Source: Salipaludibacillus neizhouensis (GTDB lineage: Bacteria > Bacillota > Bacilli > Bacillales > Salisediminibacteriaceae). From it: a stretch of DNA of 64,000 bases. The stretch is from NCBI RefSeq assembly GCF_002886185.1, contig NZ_KZ614146.1, positions 997,234 through 1,061,233 of the forward strand, written 5' to 3'. Each line of letters starts with the position of its first letter. Position 1 is the stretch's first letter. The notes beneath the pieces were generated by a model. It was not told the origin of the DNA. It saw only the letters and a program-made list of their open reading frames with translations, and did no database searches. Of the stretch, positions 44,999-53,235 are shown piece after piece. The translations under genes and the position numbers were made by a program.

Positions 44999-46276
44999 AT
45001 GACTATTTTGTTAAGCGACCTTCAAATATTTTTATTAGAAACTTTAAGCATCATTGTTTTTTATTTTATTGTTAGCAGGTTTATTAAAAGGAATCTTCAT
45101 CCTTTAATAAATGAAGGTTTAATTACACTAGTAGCAGGTACTTCGATCATTTTATGTATGACATTTTCAGTTAATCTAACGGAAGGGCATATCTTTGATT
45201 TGCGTCAAATACCTTTTATTCTTGGAGCTTTGTATGGTGGCCGAAGAGTAGCGGTTGTGTTATTTGTTATTTTGATTTCTTATCGTTTTTTTATCGATGG
45301 TTCAGGATTTTATGGAGCCTTTATCGTTAATTTTTTATTACTGTTTTCCTTATGGTTTATCATTCCAAAATTTTATCAGACCTTTAAGATAGAACGTAAA
45401 GTCAAACTTGCCACCGTAGCTGCTTTATTAGGTGTGATGTTTATGGCTCTTTTGGTCTCTCTTTTATTTAGTGAATTAATCGATAGGAGATATATCATAT
45501 TTATAAGTCTCTTTTCAATAGCACAACCTATTGGTGTTATTATGTTTGTCAGTTTTATAGAAAAAGCGAAACAAGATATTATCCTAGCCGGTGAATTAAG
45601 GCGGCTTGAAAAACTGCAGGCTGTCAGTGATATTGCTGCCAGCATATCTCATGAAGTACGTAACCCATTAACAGTCACAAAAGGGTTTTTGCAATTATTA
45701 AGAGAACCAAATCTAACAGAGGAAAAAAGGAGCACATACATTAAGTATTCTTTGGAAGAGTTGGATCGTGCCGAACAAATTATTACTGATTATTTAACCT
45801 TTGCTAAACCATCACTTGAAAATATTGAGGTGTTGGAACTTGATAAAGAATTGGACTATATTTTAAAAGTCGTCAATCCATACGCTACTATGAATAATGT
45901 TCTTATTGAAGTGAATATAATAAACAATGGGTATGTTACAGGAGAAGCCGAGAAGCTCCATCAATGTTTATTAAATATTATAAAAAATGCCATTGAATCG
46001 ATCGAACTGGAAGGACAAATAACTATTACAGTGGATGCACGTGATGGAATGGCAAAAATTTTGATTGATGATACAGGTACAGGAATGAGCGAAGAACAAA
46101 TTAATAAATTGGGGACACCTTATTTTTCAACAAAGGATAAAGGCACAGGTCTTGGCACCATGGTTGTCTTTAGCATCATTAAAGCAATGAATGGAGAAAT
46201 AAAGGTAGAAAGTGAAGTGGGAGAGGGTACGCGTTTTATAGTAACGTTACCGACTACGAATCACAACAGTAAATAA
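44999..46276 (+). CDS. sensor histidine kinase, KinB-like (5TM-LYT sensor)
   Basis: A 425-residue kinase. The N-terminal ~185 residues hold five to six hydrophobic segments with RQIPFILGALYGGRRVAVVL, the 5TMR-LYT signature. The HisKA box is ISHEVRNPLTVTKGFL and the HATPase boxes are CLLNIIKNAIES, IDDTGTGMS and KGTGLGTMVVFSII. No response regulator gene is adjacent, as for sporulation kinases KinB/KinD that feed the Spo0F phosphorelay. ATG 44999 follows AGAAGGGTG. A sporulation role is the likely reading but other orphan kinases exist. Confidence 0.88.
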   Translation: MTILLSDLQIFLLETLSIIVFYFIVSRFIKRNLHPLINEGLITLVAGTSIILCMTFSVNLTEGHIFDLRQIPFILGALYGGRRVAVVLFVILISYRFFIDGSGFYGAFIVNFLLLFSLWFIIPKFYQTFKIERKVKLATVAALLGVMFMALLVSLLFSELIDRRYIIFISLFSIAQPIGVIMFVSFIEKAKQDIILAGELRRLEKLQAVSDIAASISHEVRNPLTVTKGFLQLLREPNLTEEKRSTYIKYSLEELDRAEQIITDYLTFAKPSLENIEVLELDKELDYILKVVNPYATMNNVLIEVNIINNGYVTGEAEKLHQCLLNIIKNAIESIELEGQITITVDARDGMAKILIDDTGTGMSEEQINKLGTPYFSTKDKGTGLGTMVVFSIIKAMNGEIKVESEVGEGTRFIVTLPTTNHNSK

Positions 46277-46328
46277 AAAGAAAGTGATTACATAGATTAT
46301 TATGAATAGTATTATAGAAGAAGATATC

Positions 46329-46440
46329 AGCTATCTTTACGCCACAAGTATCAAGGGGAAACCCACCCTTGATACTTAAGTGATGGTGGCTTTAAAGATC
46401 ACGCTGTATTTAATAAAAGACGGCTATGCCGTTTTTCTTA
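46329..46440. repeat. long structured palindromic repeat, copy 3
   Basis: Outer arms AGCTATCTTTACGCCAC (46329-46345) and GTGGCTTTAAAGATCACGC plus TGT (46386-46407) match copy 1. The inner stem is a different sequence: AAGTATCAAGGG (46346-46357) pairs perfectly with CCCTTGATACTT (46366-46377). The tail hairpin GACGGC-TAT-GCCGTTTTTC follows at 46411-46440. It lies after the KinB-like gene. Confidence 0.88.
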
Positions 46441-46487
46441 TAAAACTTATGGTAGACTTGAAAATAAAACAGTGAGGACGTTTTGCG

Positions 46488-47003
46488 ATGTTTGATCCAA
46501 CAATTTTTGATAATTTGAAAGTGGCATTTGAGAATCATGTGTATGATTTAGATAACTTAAATCGGGAGATTGACATTACGAACAGACAGGACCTTCTTGA
46601 TCTCTCCTTAATGTCCAGAGAATTTGTCATAGAATTTGAATTAGTGGATCAACAGGAAGTGAAGGCAGAGATTGTCCTAGAAGCAACGTTAAAAGATTTG
46701 GCATCTGAAATATTAGAGACATCCGGTGAATCTCCCGGCTGCACACTATCTGTGCGTTTTCATATGGTGGTCGAGGATATCGAGGACGAGTGTGAACTTA
46801 TTGATGAAATTTTAGAAAACATTTGGAAGCCAGACCATCGTCCCGCCCAAACGTTACGTTTCACCTATGGAAACGCTCATAATGAATATAGGAATACCGT
46901 AGAAGTGCCTTTTAATCATAAAATTAATGAGGATCATATGGATCAAATTCCAGAATTCATTGATCACGTAGTACAGACACTCCATGAATTAAATGAGCTA
47001 TAA
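46488..47003 (+). CDS. conserved-looking hypothetical protein, acidic
   Basis: A 171-residue acidic cytosolic protein with no signal peptide, membrane segment or recognised motif. The predicted alternation of strands and helices, one Cys pair (GCTLS and ECELI region) and a well-placed AGTGAGGACG before the ATG support a real gene. I do not recognise the family. It begins 48 bases after the long palindromic repeat and is followed by a weak terminator. Confidence 0.75.
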   Translation: MFDPTIFDNLKVAFENHVYDLDNLNREIDITNRQDLLDLSLMSREFVIEFELVDQQEVKAEIVLEATLKDLASEILETSGESPGCTLSVRFHMVVEDIEDECELIDEILENIWKPDHRPAQTLRFTYGNAHNEYRNTVEVPFNHKINEDHMDQIPEFIDHVVQTLHELNEL

Positions 47004-47363
47004 AAACGAATTTTGAAAATGATCCAGCGATTTAATAGTTAGTTAAAGGCATAGGGCGTGAATCCTATATTTTTTTATTTGTTATAAAATGTTTTTGATA
47101 AGATAGAGTCACTCACTGAGACTATCTTATCTCAAGGGCACTATTCGCTTTCCATATTAACATTGGTAACCTCCGTTAGATCTGAATGGCTCTAAACAAC
47201 ATATTCAGCGACACTCAGGATAGGACTTTTCACCTCAAGGTCTCTAAACCCCATCGAAATAAACTCAAGAATCGTCCAAATACTTCCTTTTATTAAAAGG
47301 AGTTTTGTTATGCCGGAACGAAATATATAGACAGTGAATGATTATTACAAAGGAGAGGGTAAA
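47004..47363. other. gene-free interval with a terminator and a perfect hairpin
   Basis: ATAGG...CCTAT followed by TTTTTTT (47051-47077) is a probable terminator for the gene before. GATAAGATAG (47097-47106) and CTATCTTATC (47122-47131) form a perfect 10-bp stem with a 15-base loop and no T-run. No gene is supported. Confidence 0.6.
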
Positions 47364-48158
47364 ATGAATAATCACGAAATTGATTTTAAGTTGTATGGAG
47401 ACGACATGCAGTTTGTTGAGGTGGAATTAGATCCTGATGAAACGGTAATCGCCGAGGCTGGAAGCTTAATGATGATGGAAGAAAACATCAAAATGGAAAC
47501 ACTATTTGGTGACGGTTCCTCTGAAAAAGGTGGATTAATGGGCAAGTTGCTTGGTGCAGGTAAACGAGTGATCACAGGAGAAAGTTTGTTCATGACGACA
47601 TTCACCAACGAAGGACAAGGCAAAAAACACGTCTCCTTTGCTTCTCCATACCCAGGTAAAATCATCCCAATGGATTTGAGTGAACTGGATGGAAAACTGA
47701 TTTGTCAAAAAGATGCTTTCCTCGCTGCTGCAAAAGGAGTGTCTATTGGAATTGAGTTTCAGAAGAAAATGGGCGTTGGTTTCTTCGGTGGAGAAGGGTT
47801 CATTATGCAAAAACTTGAGGGAGATGGAATGACGTTCATTCATGCTGGGGGAACAATGCACAAAAAAGAGCTTGTACCCGGTGAGAAATTGCGTGTTGAT
47901 ACGGGGTGCCTGGTTGCTATGACAGGAAATATTGATTATAACATTGAATATATTGGCGGCATTAAAACAGCCATGTTTGGTGGGGAAGGTCTGTTCTTTG
48001 CTACATTAACAGGTCCAGGAACTGTGTGGATTCAATCTCTGCCATTTAGTCGTCTAGCCAGCCGCATTTTTGCTGCTGCACCGGAAAGAGGCGGAAACAA
48101 AGGTGAGGGAAGTGTGGCAGGAGGTCTGTTTGATATTTTAGGTGGGGATAGAAAGTAA
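47364..48158 (+). CDS. TIGR00266/AIM24 family protein
   Basis: A 264-residue protein of the AIM24/TIGR00266 family, beta-rich proteins of unknown function. Motifs: VELDPDETVIAEAGSLMMME (~22-41), SLFMTTFTNEG, VSIGIEFQKKMGVGFFGGEG (~124-143) and GPGTVWIQSLPFSRLASRI (~217-235). AAAGGAGAGGG precedes ATG 47364, chosen over an in-frame upstream ATG at 47334. The family is sometimes near envelope stress genes, but its role is not known. Confidence 0.9.
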   Translation: MNNHEIDFKLYGDDMQFVEVELDPDETVIAEAGSLMMMEENIKMETLFGDGSSEKGGLMGKLLGAGKRVITGESLFMTTFTNEGQGKKHVSFASPYPGKIIPMDLSELDGKLICQKDAFLAAAKGVSIGIEFQKKMGVGFFGGEGFIMQKLEGDGMTFIHAGGTMHKKELVPGEKLRVDTGCLVAMTGNIDYNIEYIGGIKTAMFGGEGLFFATLTGPGTVWIQSLPFSRLASRIFAAAPERGGNKGEGSVAGGLFDILGGDRK

Positions 48159-48204
48159 GTTACTTAATCGCATGGAGTGTGATACTTGATCGGAAGCATC
48201 ACTT

Positions 48205-48303
48205 GAATTCCCAGGCCAGGCGGATGCTATCCGTGGGTAACACTTTTGCCACATCTATAAAAAAGCAAAAACAACTAACTATAATAGGTAGTTTGTTGTT
48301 TTT
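48205..48303. terminator. bidirectional terminator after AIM24 gene, with a degenerate repeat before it
   Basis: AAAAACAAC-TAACTA and TAGTTTGTTGTTTTT (48267-48303) form a long stem with mirrored A/T runs, able to serve both convergent genes. Just upstream, GGCGGATGCTATCCGTGGG (near 48217) resembles the degenerate GC-rich repeat also seen near 58115. Confidence 0.75.
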
Positions 48304-48339
48304 ACTTTATTTGTTAAAAAGGCATTTTCTAAAAAGATT

Positions 48340-48721
48340 TTAACGATACGAAATTGGAAACCCTTCAAAACTTACGATTTGGGATACTCGGATATGAACC
48401 GCCTTGTCATCGGAAAGATTAAGTTGGATATGATCCACGGCAACCCCAGTCAAAACACCCTCAATTTTTCCTGCAGTTGTAGTTACAATTATTTGTTCAT
48501 TTTCATGCCTACTCAAATGGTCAACGAAAACAGGATCGAGTGGGGTTACATACTGAGTTGGCTGAGGCACGGATGGAACAGGAAATATAGGTATAGGCAG
48601 CAGGCATTTGATTCACATAAGCAGGTTGAACAATTGGATGCAGAGAAACAGGTATATTTTGGGCTTGCACGGATTTTTCAGCTTTGTTTAGCATAGAATT
48701 TGAATAATTATTGTCATTCAT
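48340..48721 (-). pseudogene. DUF2642/YuzF-like spore-associated protein, frameshifted
   Basis: Two frames together give one ~127-residue protein. The N-terminal part (MNDNNYSNSMLNKAEKSV to NQMPAAY) breaks near 48570, and the remainder PIFPVPSVPQPTQYVTPLDP continues one base out of frame, then an Sm-like domain (HENEQIIVTTTAGKIEGVLT, QIVSFEGFPISYR). One extra base at the junction would explain it. The Pro/Gln-rich linker and C-terminal domain resemble DUF2642 proteins of spore formers. ATG 48721 has GGAGAGGG upstream. Coat or germination role is a guess. Confidence 0.72.
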
Positions 48722-48850
48722 CAGGAACACTTCCCTCTCCAAAGCCGATTTCACTTATACTTATGATTGAAATCACTTAATATTCTCAAGGGACAAACAT
48801 ATTCCGGAGAGGGCATGCTTTTTAACGAAAGGTTTCTCAAATTCGCTTTT

Positions 48851-49060
48851 TCAAGCCTTTTATCAGAAATAATAGTAGTTACGTAAACTGATTCTATAAA
48901 AAGTGTTGTTTGGAAGAATCCGCGAGACTCCTATGGAAGAATGATCCAAGCGAGACCCCTCAGAGCGTCAGTTTGCTCGAGGAGGCTCTCGGATCATTCA
49001 CGGAAAGGGAGCGGTAATTCTTCCAAACAAGCTTCCGTGATTATAAAGCAACAAAATAGA
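48851..49060. repeat. ~200-base dispersed repeat with GCGAGACTC core, copy 2
   Basis: Shares the conserved blocks listed for 35447-35600 but has about 50 extra bases in the centre. Arms TTGTTTGGAAGAATCCGC (from 48905) and GCGGTAATTCTTCCAAACAA (49011-49030) are inverted repeats. It ends AAGCAACAAAATA. No coding potential. It lies 30 bases from the end of the acetylesterase gene on the minus strand. Confidence 0.78.
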
Positions 49061-49089
49061 AAAAAAGATAAAGACACTTAACTGAACCC

Positions 49090-50325
49090 TTACGACTTGT
49101 AATACTCTGCTAAAGTAGTGTCTAGTTTGACAAGTCCTTCTGAAAGCATCTTAGCAATTTGATCGGCACCATATTCTTGGAAATGTGTATCATCTGTTTT
49201 TCCTTCTGGAAACGCAGAGTAAGTCCCCTCATCTACGTGCAAAAACACAGAGCGTGTTCCCTCAGGCCCAAGTTCATCATAATACTCACGACTCGACGTG
49301 TTTAAATCTACGAGTAATACATCTAAATCCTTCGAAATTTCTTCCATAGCTTGTTTATATTCAAGAAAACTAGTATTGAATTTTTCTGTTTCTGGATCAA
49401 AATCTCGTCGTCCAACAGGAGTAATTAAAATTGGTATTCCCGCTCGTTGGCGAACGCCAGTGACATACGTTTTCATGTACTCTTTAAAATCTGCGACTGG
49501 TGTATAACGCTCGGGAACGAAACTAGTTGCATCATTGTGACCGAACTGAATCAGCACAAAATCTCGTGGTTTCAACTCACGTAAAATATTATCTAACCGA
49601 CCTTCTGTATAGAATGTTCTTGAGCTCCTTCCCCCGATTGCATGATTTGCGATCGTTAATTTTTTATTGAAATAACTAGGAAGCATTTGTCCCCAGCCAG
49701 CTTGTGGTTTCAAATCACGCTTGTAAGTTTGTGCAGTAGAGTCACTGGCTACATATACTGTTGGATGTTTAGCAGCTTGTCGATTTGGCAACTTTGTAAT
49801 GACAATAGCATTAATTTTGGGCTGATCACCAGTTAATTCAATCGATAACTGCCCATCAATTACTGCAATTTCAAAATCCGATTCTGTAATTTGTCCAGCA
49901 TGAAGAGAGGTGTTTTCTACTTTTTGAATCGACTCCGCCCTTATGCCAAATTCAGTGGGTTCGTGGATGTCACCCGAAACAACAGACACCGTGTAATCGC
50001 CATTTGGGAGATCAACGAGAAAGGCGGTGTTAGAGTATGAGATGAAATCTCGTTCTATGCCATGCGCTTCCTCTTGATATATAGCCATTACATTTGCGAT
50101 GTCAGAAAAACCATAACCTGTTTCTTTACTATAAATACTTTCTTCTGTAACTTTTAGGTAATCTGCTACAACTGAACTGTCAGACGGCCCGAAATCATAC
50201 CGCTTTTGTAAAGGTACTTCTAAAGAATTAACTCTTGTTGCAGAAATAGTTAAAACGGATGCGGCTGTAACAGAAGCAAGTGCGATTGCTAAGCCTGTTT
50301 TGATAAGTCTTTTTCTTCGTGTCAT
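49090..50325 (-). CDS. secreted SGNH/GDSL esterase (rhamnogalacturonan acetylesterase-like)
   Basis: A 411-residue exported enzyme. A basic start (MTRRKRLIKTG) and hydrophobic stretch to ~30 make a signal peptide; an N-terminal beta domain (~40-185) starts with KRYDFGPSDSSVV, as found in CE12 enzymes. The SGNH blocks are YVASDSTAQ (nucleophile Ser), HAIGGRSSRTF, LIQFGHNDA and DDTHFQEYGADQIA (Asp-x-x-His). It likely removes acetyl groups from plant pectin outside the cell. No pectin-degrading neighbours are present, so the substrate is inferred from family. Confidence 0.9.
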   Translation of the reverse strand: MTRRKRLIKTGLAIALASVTAASVLTISATRVNSLEVPLQKRYDFGPSDSSVVADYLKVTEESIYSKETGYGFSDIANVMAIYQEEAHGIERDFISYSNTAFLVDLPNGDYTVSVVSGDIHEPTEFGIRAESIQKVENTSLHAGQITESDFEIAVIDGQLSIELTGDQPKINAIVITKLPNRQAAKHPTVYVASDSTAQTYKRDLKPQAGWGQMLPSYFNKKLTIANHAIGGRSSRTFYTEGRLDNILRELKPRDFVLIQFGHNDATSFVPERYTPVADFKEYMKTYVTGVRQRAGIPILITPVGRRDFDPETEKFNTSFLEYKQAMEEISKDLDVLLVDLNTSSREYYDELGPEGTRSVFLHVDEGTYSAFPEGKTDDTHFQEYGADQIAKMLSEGLVKLDTTLAEYYKS

Positions 50326-50584
50326 TTTTACACCTTCACTCTCGTAGGTTTATGTATAGATTTATGAAAAGCATTTTACTAGGGGAGGGACAGGGAATTT
50401 CAAAAAAGCAAATCTTGGTTAGGAATTGTTAGAAGTATGAGCAACAGTCTAGAATACTAATTTACGTTGAAAACCCTTTCACAATCTTATCATAAACTTT
50501 TTTTCATTTGAATATCAAATATGCGGTATATATAATCAAGGTAATGGTAGAGTTTGCATTATATTAAAAAGTTGGTGAATATAT

Positions 50585-51043
50585 ATGAGAAATGATTCCG
50601 CAGATAAGTTGTGGGAAGACTATTTAAAAACGAACCCAGACACACCAAAGAAATATGAAGCTTGGGCATTCGGTGATTCCAAGGAAATGGCTGATGAATT
50701 AGCCAAGCTGGTTTTAGAAGGGACGAAAACAGCGACTGCTTCTAACTACGTGCTATATAAGTTAGATGACGAACCACTACCGCATGTTGGTCTGCATAAT
50801 ATCATTCTTGATGGCGAAGGAAAGGCCGTAGCTATCGTAGAAACGACATCGGTAGAAGTTGTCCCATTCGACGAAGTTACGCCGGAATTTGCCTTTTTGG
50901 AAGGAGAAGGTGATCGTACCCTAAAGTATTGGCGAGATGTCCACAAAACTTTTTTTACTAAAGAATTCAAAAATATTAGACAAGAGTTTCAAGAGAACAT
51001 GCTAGTTGTCTGTGAAAAATTTAGTTTAATATTCAAGAAATAA
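50585..51043 (+). CDS. ASCH domain protein
   Basis: A 152-residue cytosolic protein with the ASCH fold (PUA-like RNA-binding superfamily): AWAFGDSKEMADELAKLVLEG, KTATAS, VVPFDEVTPEFAFLEGEGD and LKYWRDVHKTFF. ASCH proteins are thought to bind RNA or act on modified nucleosides (E. coli YqfB is an amidohydrolase of this fold). Start ATG 50585 lies in an AT-rich region with a modest site (TTGGTGAAT). It stands alone. Confidence 0.9.
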   Translation: MRNDSADKLWEDYLKTNPDTPKKYEAWAFGDSKEMADELAKLVLEGTKTATASNYVLYKLDDEPLPHVGLHNIILDGEGKAVAIVETTSVEVVPFDEVTPEFAFLEGEGDRTLKYWRDVHKTFFTKEFKNIRQEFQENMLVVCEKFSLIFKK

Positions 51044-51092
51044 AATCAAAGGGATTCTTTTTACTGTGGAATCACGCATTTTAAATAGCACT

Positions 51093-51563
51093 TTATTCAA
51101 CAGGGTCCACTTGCACAGCAGTCTGTTTCCCACTCGTTTGAACACCTGTCTTTTTTGTTCCTAAATGACTTAACTCTTGTAGTAAACTCTCCAGCATCTC
51201 TTTCGACTTTCCACTTTCGTTGCCTTTCACTACTAAATAGACGGAATCACCAGACTGGAGAATTTGTTCAGCCCGTCTTATTTTGGTTTCAAGATCATGC
51301 TCCTCAATAACGGGTGTCAGACGAATTTCCTTCACTTTAGGCTTACGTGCTTTTTTGTTGGCCTTTTGTTTTTCTTGTTTGGCCTTCCCAGAAGCGATTA
51401 ATGTGCATGGGGGAGGATTAGATAGCATGGACGTACATACCAAATCCACCTTGTTTTCTTTTGCTATGGCCAGTGCCTCAGAAGTTTGAACGATGCCTAA
51501 ATCTTCTCCGTCCAAGCCGGTCAGATGAACTTCCTCGGTCTTAATTTTATTATTTTTGATCAT
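51093..51563 (-). CDS. divergent paralogue of translation initiation factor IF-3
   Basis: A 156-residue protein with IF-3 layout: the N-terminal domain IKNNKIKTEEVHLTGLDGEDLG, the EALAIAKENKVDLVCTS segment with PPPC in place of the usual PPVC, a Lys-rich linker (~58-75), and the first part of the C-terminal domain KEIRLTPVIEEHDLETKIRR with the sequence QSGDSVYLVV. The usual C-terminal end (30S-binding helix region) is replaced by an unrelated Gln/Thr-rich tail. AACGGAGGG precedes the ATG. The housekeeping infC is normally next to rpmI and rplT, which are absent here, so this is an extra copy, probably with a specialised or regulatory role. Confidence 0.85.
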   Translation of the reverse strand: MIKNNKIKTEEVHLTGLDGEDLGIVQTSEALAIAKENKVDLVCTSMLSNPPPCTLIASGKAKQEKQKANKKARKPKVKEIRLTPVIEEHDLETKIRRAEQILQSGDSVYLVVKGNESGKSKEMLESLLQELSHLGTKKTGVQTSGKQTAVQVDPVE

Positions 51564-51758
51564 ACGATACCCTCCGTTATTTAGATGAATGTAATATAAT
51601 TATTATACTACGGTATCATAAGTCATCTCGTTATTCTGAATAATATGGAGGAACAATCTTAAAAATGAAATGTAATTTATTCTTATTAAAAGAGCTCACT
51701 TAATAGGGAAGGGAATCGCGGCTGCTTCTAAAAACTTTCGTTTTCCTTATTAAGTACC

Positions 51759-52796
51759 TCAATCTAGCTTAAATTTGCGGGTTATGTTTTGATAGGTATC
51801 TTTACTGCAAATAACATATAGCTCTGCGTCATCTGGCAGCGGTTCATTCAGTTTTTTTAATATTTGAAAATCATATTGGTCAGAGATAAAGTTAGCCTCT
51901 AATGATTTTAGTTCTTCAAATGCGTCATTATATGTTTTCCAAAGACCCCGATTGAAAAGTTTCCATATATCGACACCACTTTTTCTACTTAGCAGTTTCA
52001 TCACTATTTTACTAGAACCTTTGTGTACAGCAGACTTAGCCATTAAATCTGAAAGAGCCTCGTCAGCGATAACAAATTCATCGACATTTGCATGTTTAAA
52101 ATTAGGAATGTGTTTTTCTTTTAATATTTCTACGATGGTATATATATCTATCCCTAAATCCACAGCATATCCCTCAACAGAGGAAACAATAATGAGCGAT
52201 TTACCATCAGCTGAAACTGGATCAATTTCATTTTCCTCTGTGAAAATTAAAACGGCATGTGCCTCCTGGACGTTAGCTTGTTCTAAAGTCTGCTTGTCGG
52301 TTGGATCTCCTTGGATATAAAAAAGGTTAACACTTTCAATGGGGGTACTAGGAAGAGAATCGATTAATACAATTTTTACATCTTCGCCAATTTCAATTAT
52401 TTCATTCATCGTATGTTTTGCTTTATTTGACCAACCGATGATTACGTAATGACCCTTGCCCCTAAATCGCAATTTACCTTCCTCCTTTAGTGTTTGAAAC
52501 ATCCCATATCCCTCAACAATTTTACCAATGACAATACCAATTAAACCGATTCCAAATATGTATAAAAATAATCCGTATAGTTTACCGATTGTTGTTTCCG
52601 GAACGAAATCACCGTAACCGGTTGTCGTAACAGTCGTCATCACATACCAGAATCCAATAAATGGAGTTACAAACATATCTGGTTCTAACCAATGAACAAC
52701 AAAAGAACTTAATGTGATAAAAACGATGGTTATAACTATAATAGGTAACTTTTTTGTCTTAACTGCTATCTGCATTAATTCAAATATCATTAACAT
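51759..52796 (-). CDS. potassium channel with TrkA-N (RCK) domain
   Basis: A 345-residue membrane protein: two membrane segments (~18-36 and ~70-95) surround a pore loop with selectivity filter TTTGYGDF (~57-64); the cytosolic part begins HYVIIGWSNKAKHTMNEI (RCK/TrkA-N fold). It resembles B. subtilis YugO, a gated K+ channel. ATG 52796 is chosen because GGAGG is 9-10 bases upstream; the frame is open to 52934. It is divergent from the Ktr uptake genes, placing K+ exit and entry side by side. Confidence 0.9.
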   Translation of the reverse strand: MLMIFELMQIAVKTKKLPIIVITIVFITLSSFVVHWLEPDMFVTPFIGFWYVMTTVTTTGYGDFVPETTIGKLYGLFLYIFGIGLIGIVIGKIVEGYGMFQTLKEEGKLRFRGKGHYVIIGWSNKAKHTMNEIIEIGEDVKIVLIDSLPSTPIESVNLFYIQGDPTDKQTLEQANVQEAHAVLIFTEENEIDPVSADGKSLIIVSSVEGYAVDLGIDIYTIVEILKEKHIPNFKHANVDEFVIADEALSDLMAKSAVHKGSSKIVMKLLSRKSGVDIWKLFNRGLWKTYNDAFEELKSLEANFISDQYDFQILKKLNEPLPDDAELYVICSKDTYQNITRKFKLD

Positions 52797-52965
52797 GTCA
52801 TCATATCCTCCATCATTAAAAGCATTACCACTATTATCCTGAAATATGATGGTAACTCTTAAAAGCTTTTTTTTAGGACGGATTGAAACTAGTGAGAATA
52901 GTGATCGTTTTTTTGTACAAAATTCTAGGAGCAAGGAAAGAAAAATAAGTCCTCAAAATAATTCG

Positions 52966-52994
52966 TTGACATTTTTATTTTAAAGGAGTAAATT
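52966..52994 (+). promoter_or_regulatory. sigma-A-type promoter for the riboswitch transcript
   Basis: TTGACA (52966-52971), 17-base spacer, TAAATT (52989-52994). It is about 20 bases before the start of the aptamer. Confidence 0.65.
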
Positions 52995-53014
52995 ACGTTT
53001 ATAATCATTTAATA

Positions 53015-53212
53015 TCAACCTTTAACCGCTGAATTTGTTTTAGTGCAAAACGGAGGAACCAATTTTTTGATAAATATGAATAGTATTTATCTTGGGGTGA
53101 ATCTTAGTAGAAGGGATACTCTCAGTCACTAACCCGACAGTTAACTTCGTAAGCGTATAATAAGAGGGAAAGGTCTATGGAAACGACCCTTCTTTAAGAA
53201 TGGTCTTTTTTT
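53015..53212 (+). ncRNA. c-di-AMP riboswitch (ydaO/yuaA type) with terminator
   Basis: The ydaO consensus blocks are present in order: CCGCTGAAT, CGGAGGAACCA, TTGGGGTGAATC, GGGATACTCTCAG, CTAACCCGACAGTTAACTTC, and AGAGGGAAAGG. The expression platform is a terminator hairpin GACCcTTCT-TTA-AGAAtGGTC (53185-53205) followed by seven T, ending 24 bases before the ktrA start. In B. subtilis this class turns off ktrAB when c-di-AMP is bound, matching the Ktr genes here. Confidence 0.93.
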
Positions 53213-53235
53213 GTGTGTAAAAGGAGATGGAATTG

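Noticed and set aside
25298-46440. CRISPR arrays or insertion sequences formed by the repeats
   Set aside because: Copies are far apart, palindromic and lack regular spacers; no cas or transposase gene is near.
47097-47131. Perfect 10-bp hairpin as terminator of the 46488 gene
   Set aside because: No T-run follows and a better terminator lies upstream at 47051.
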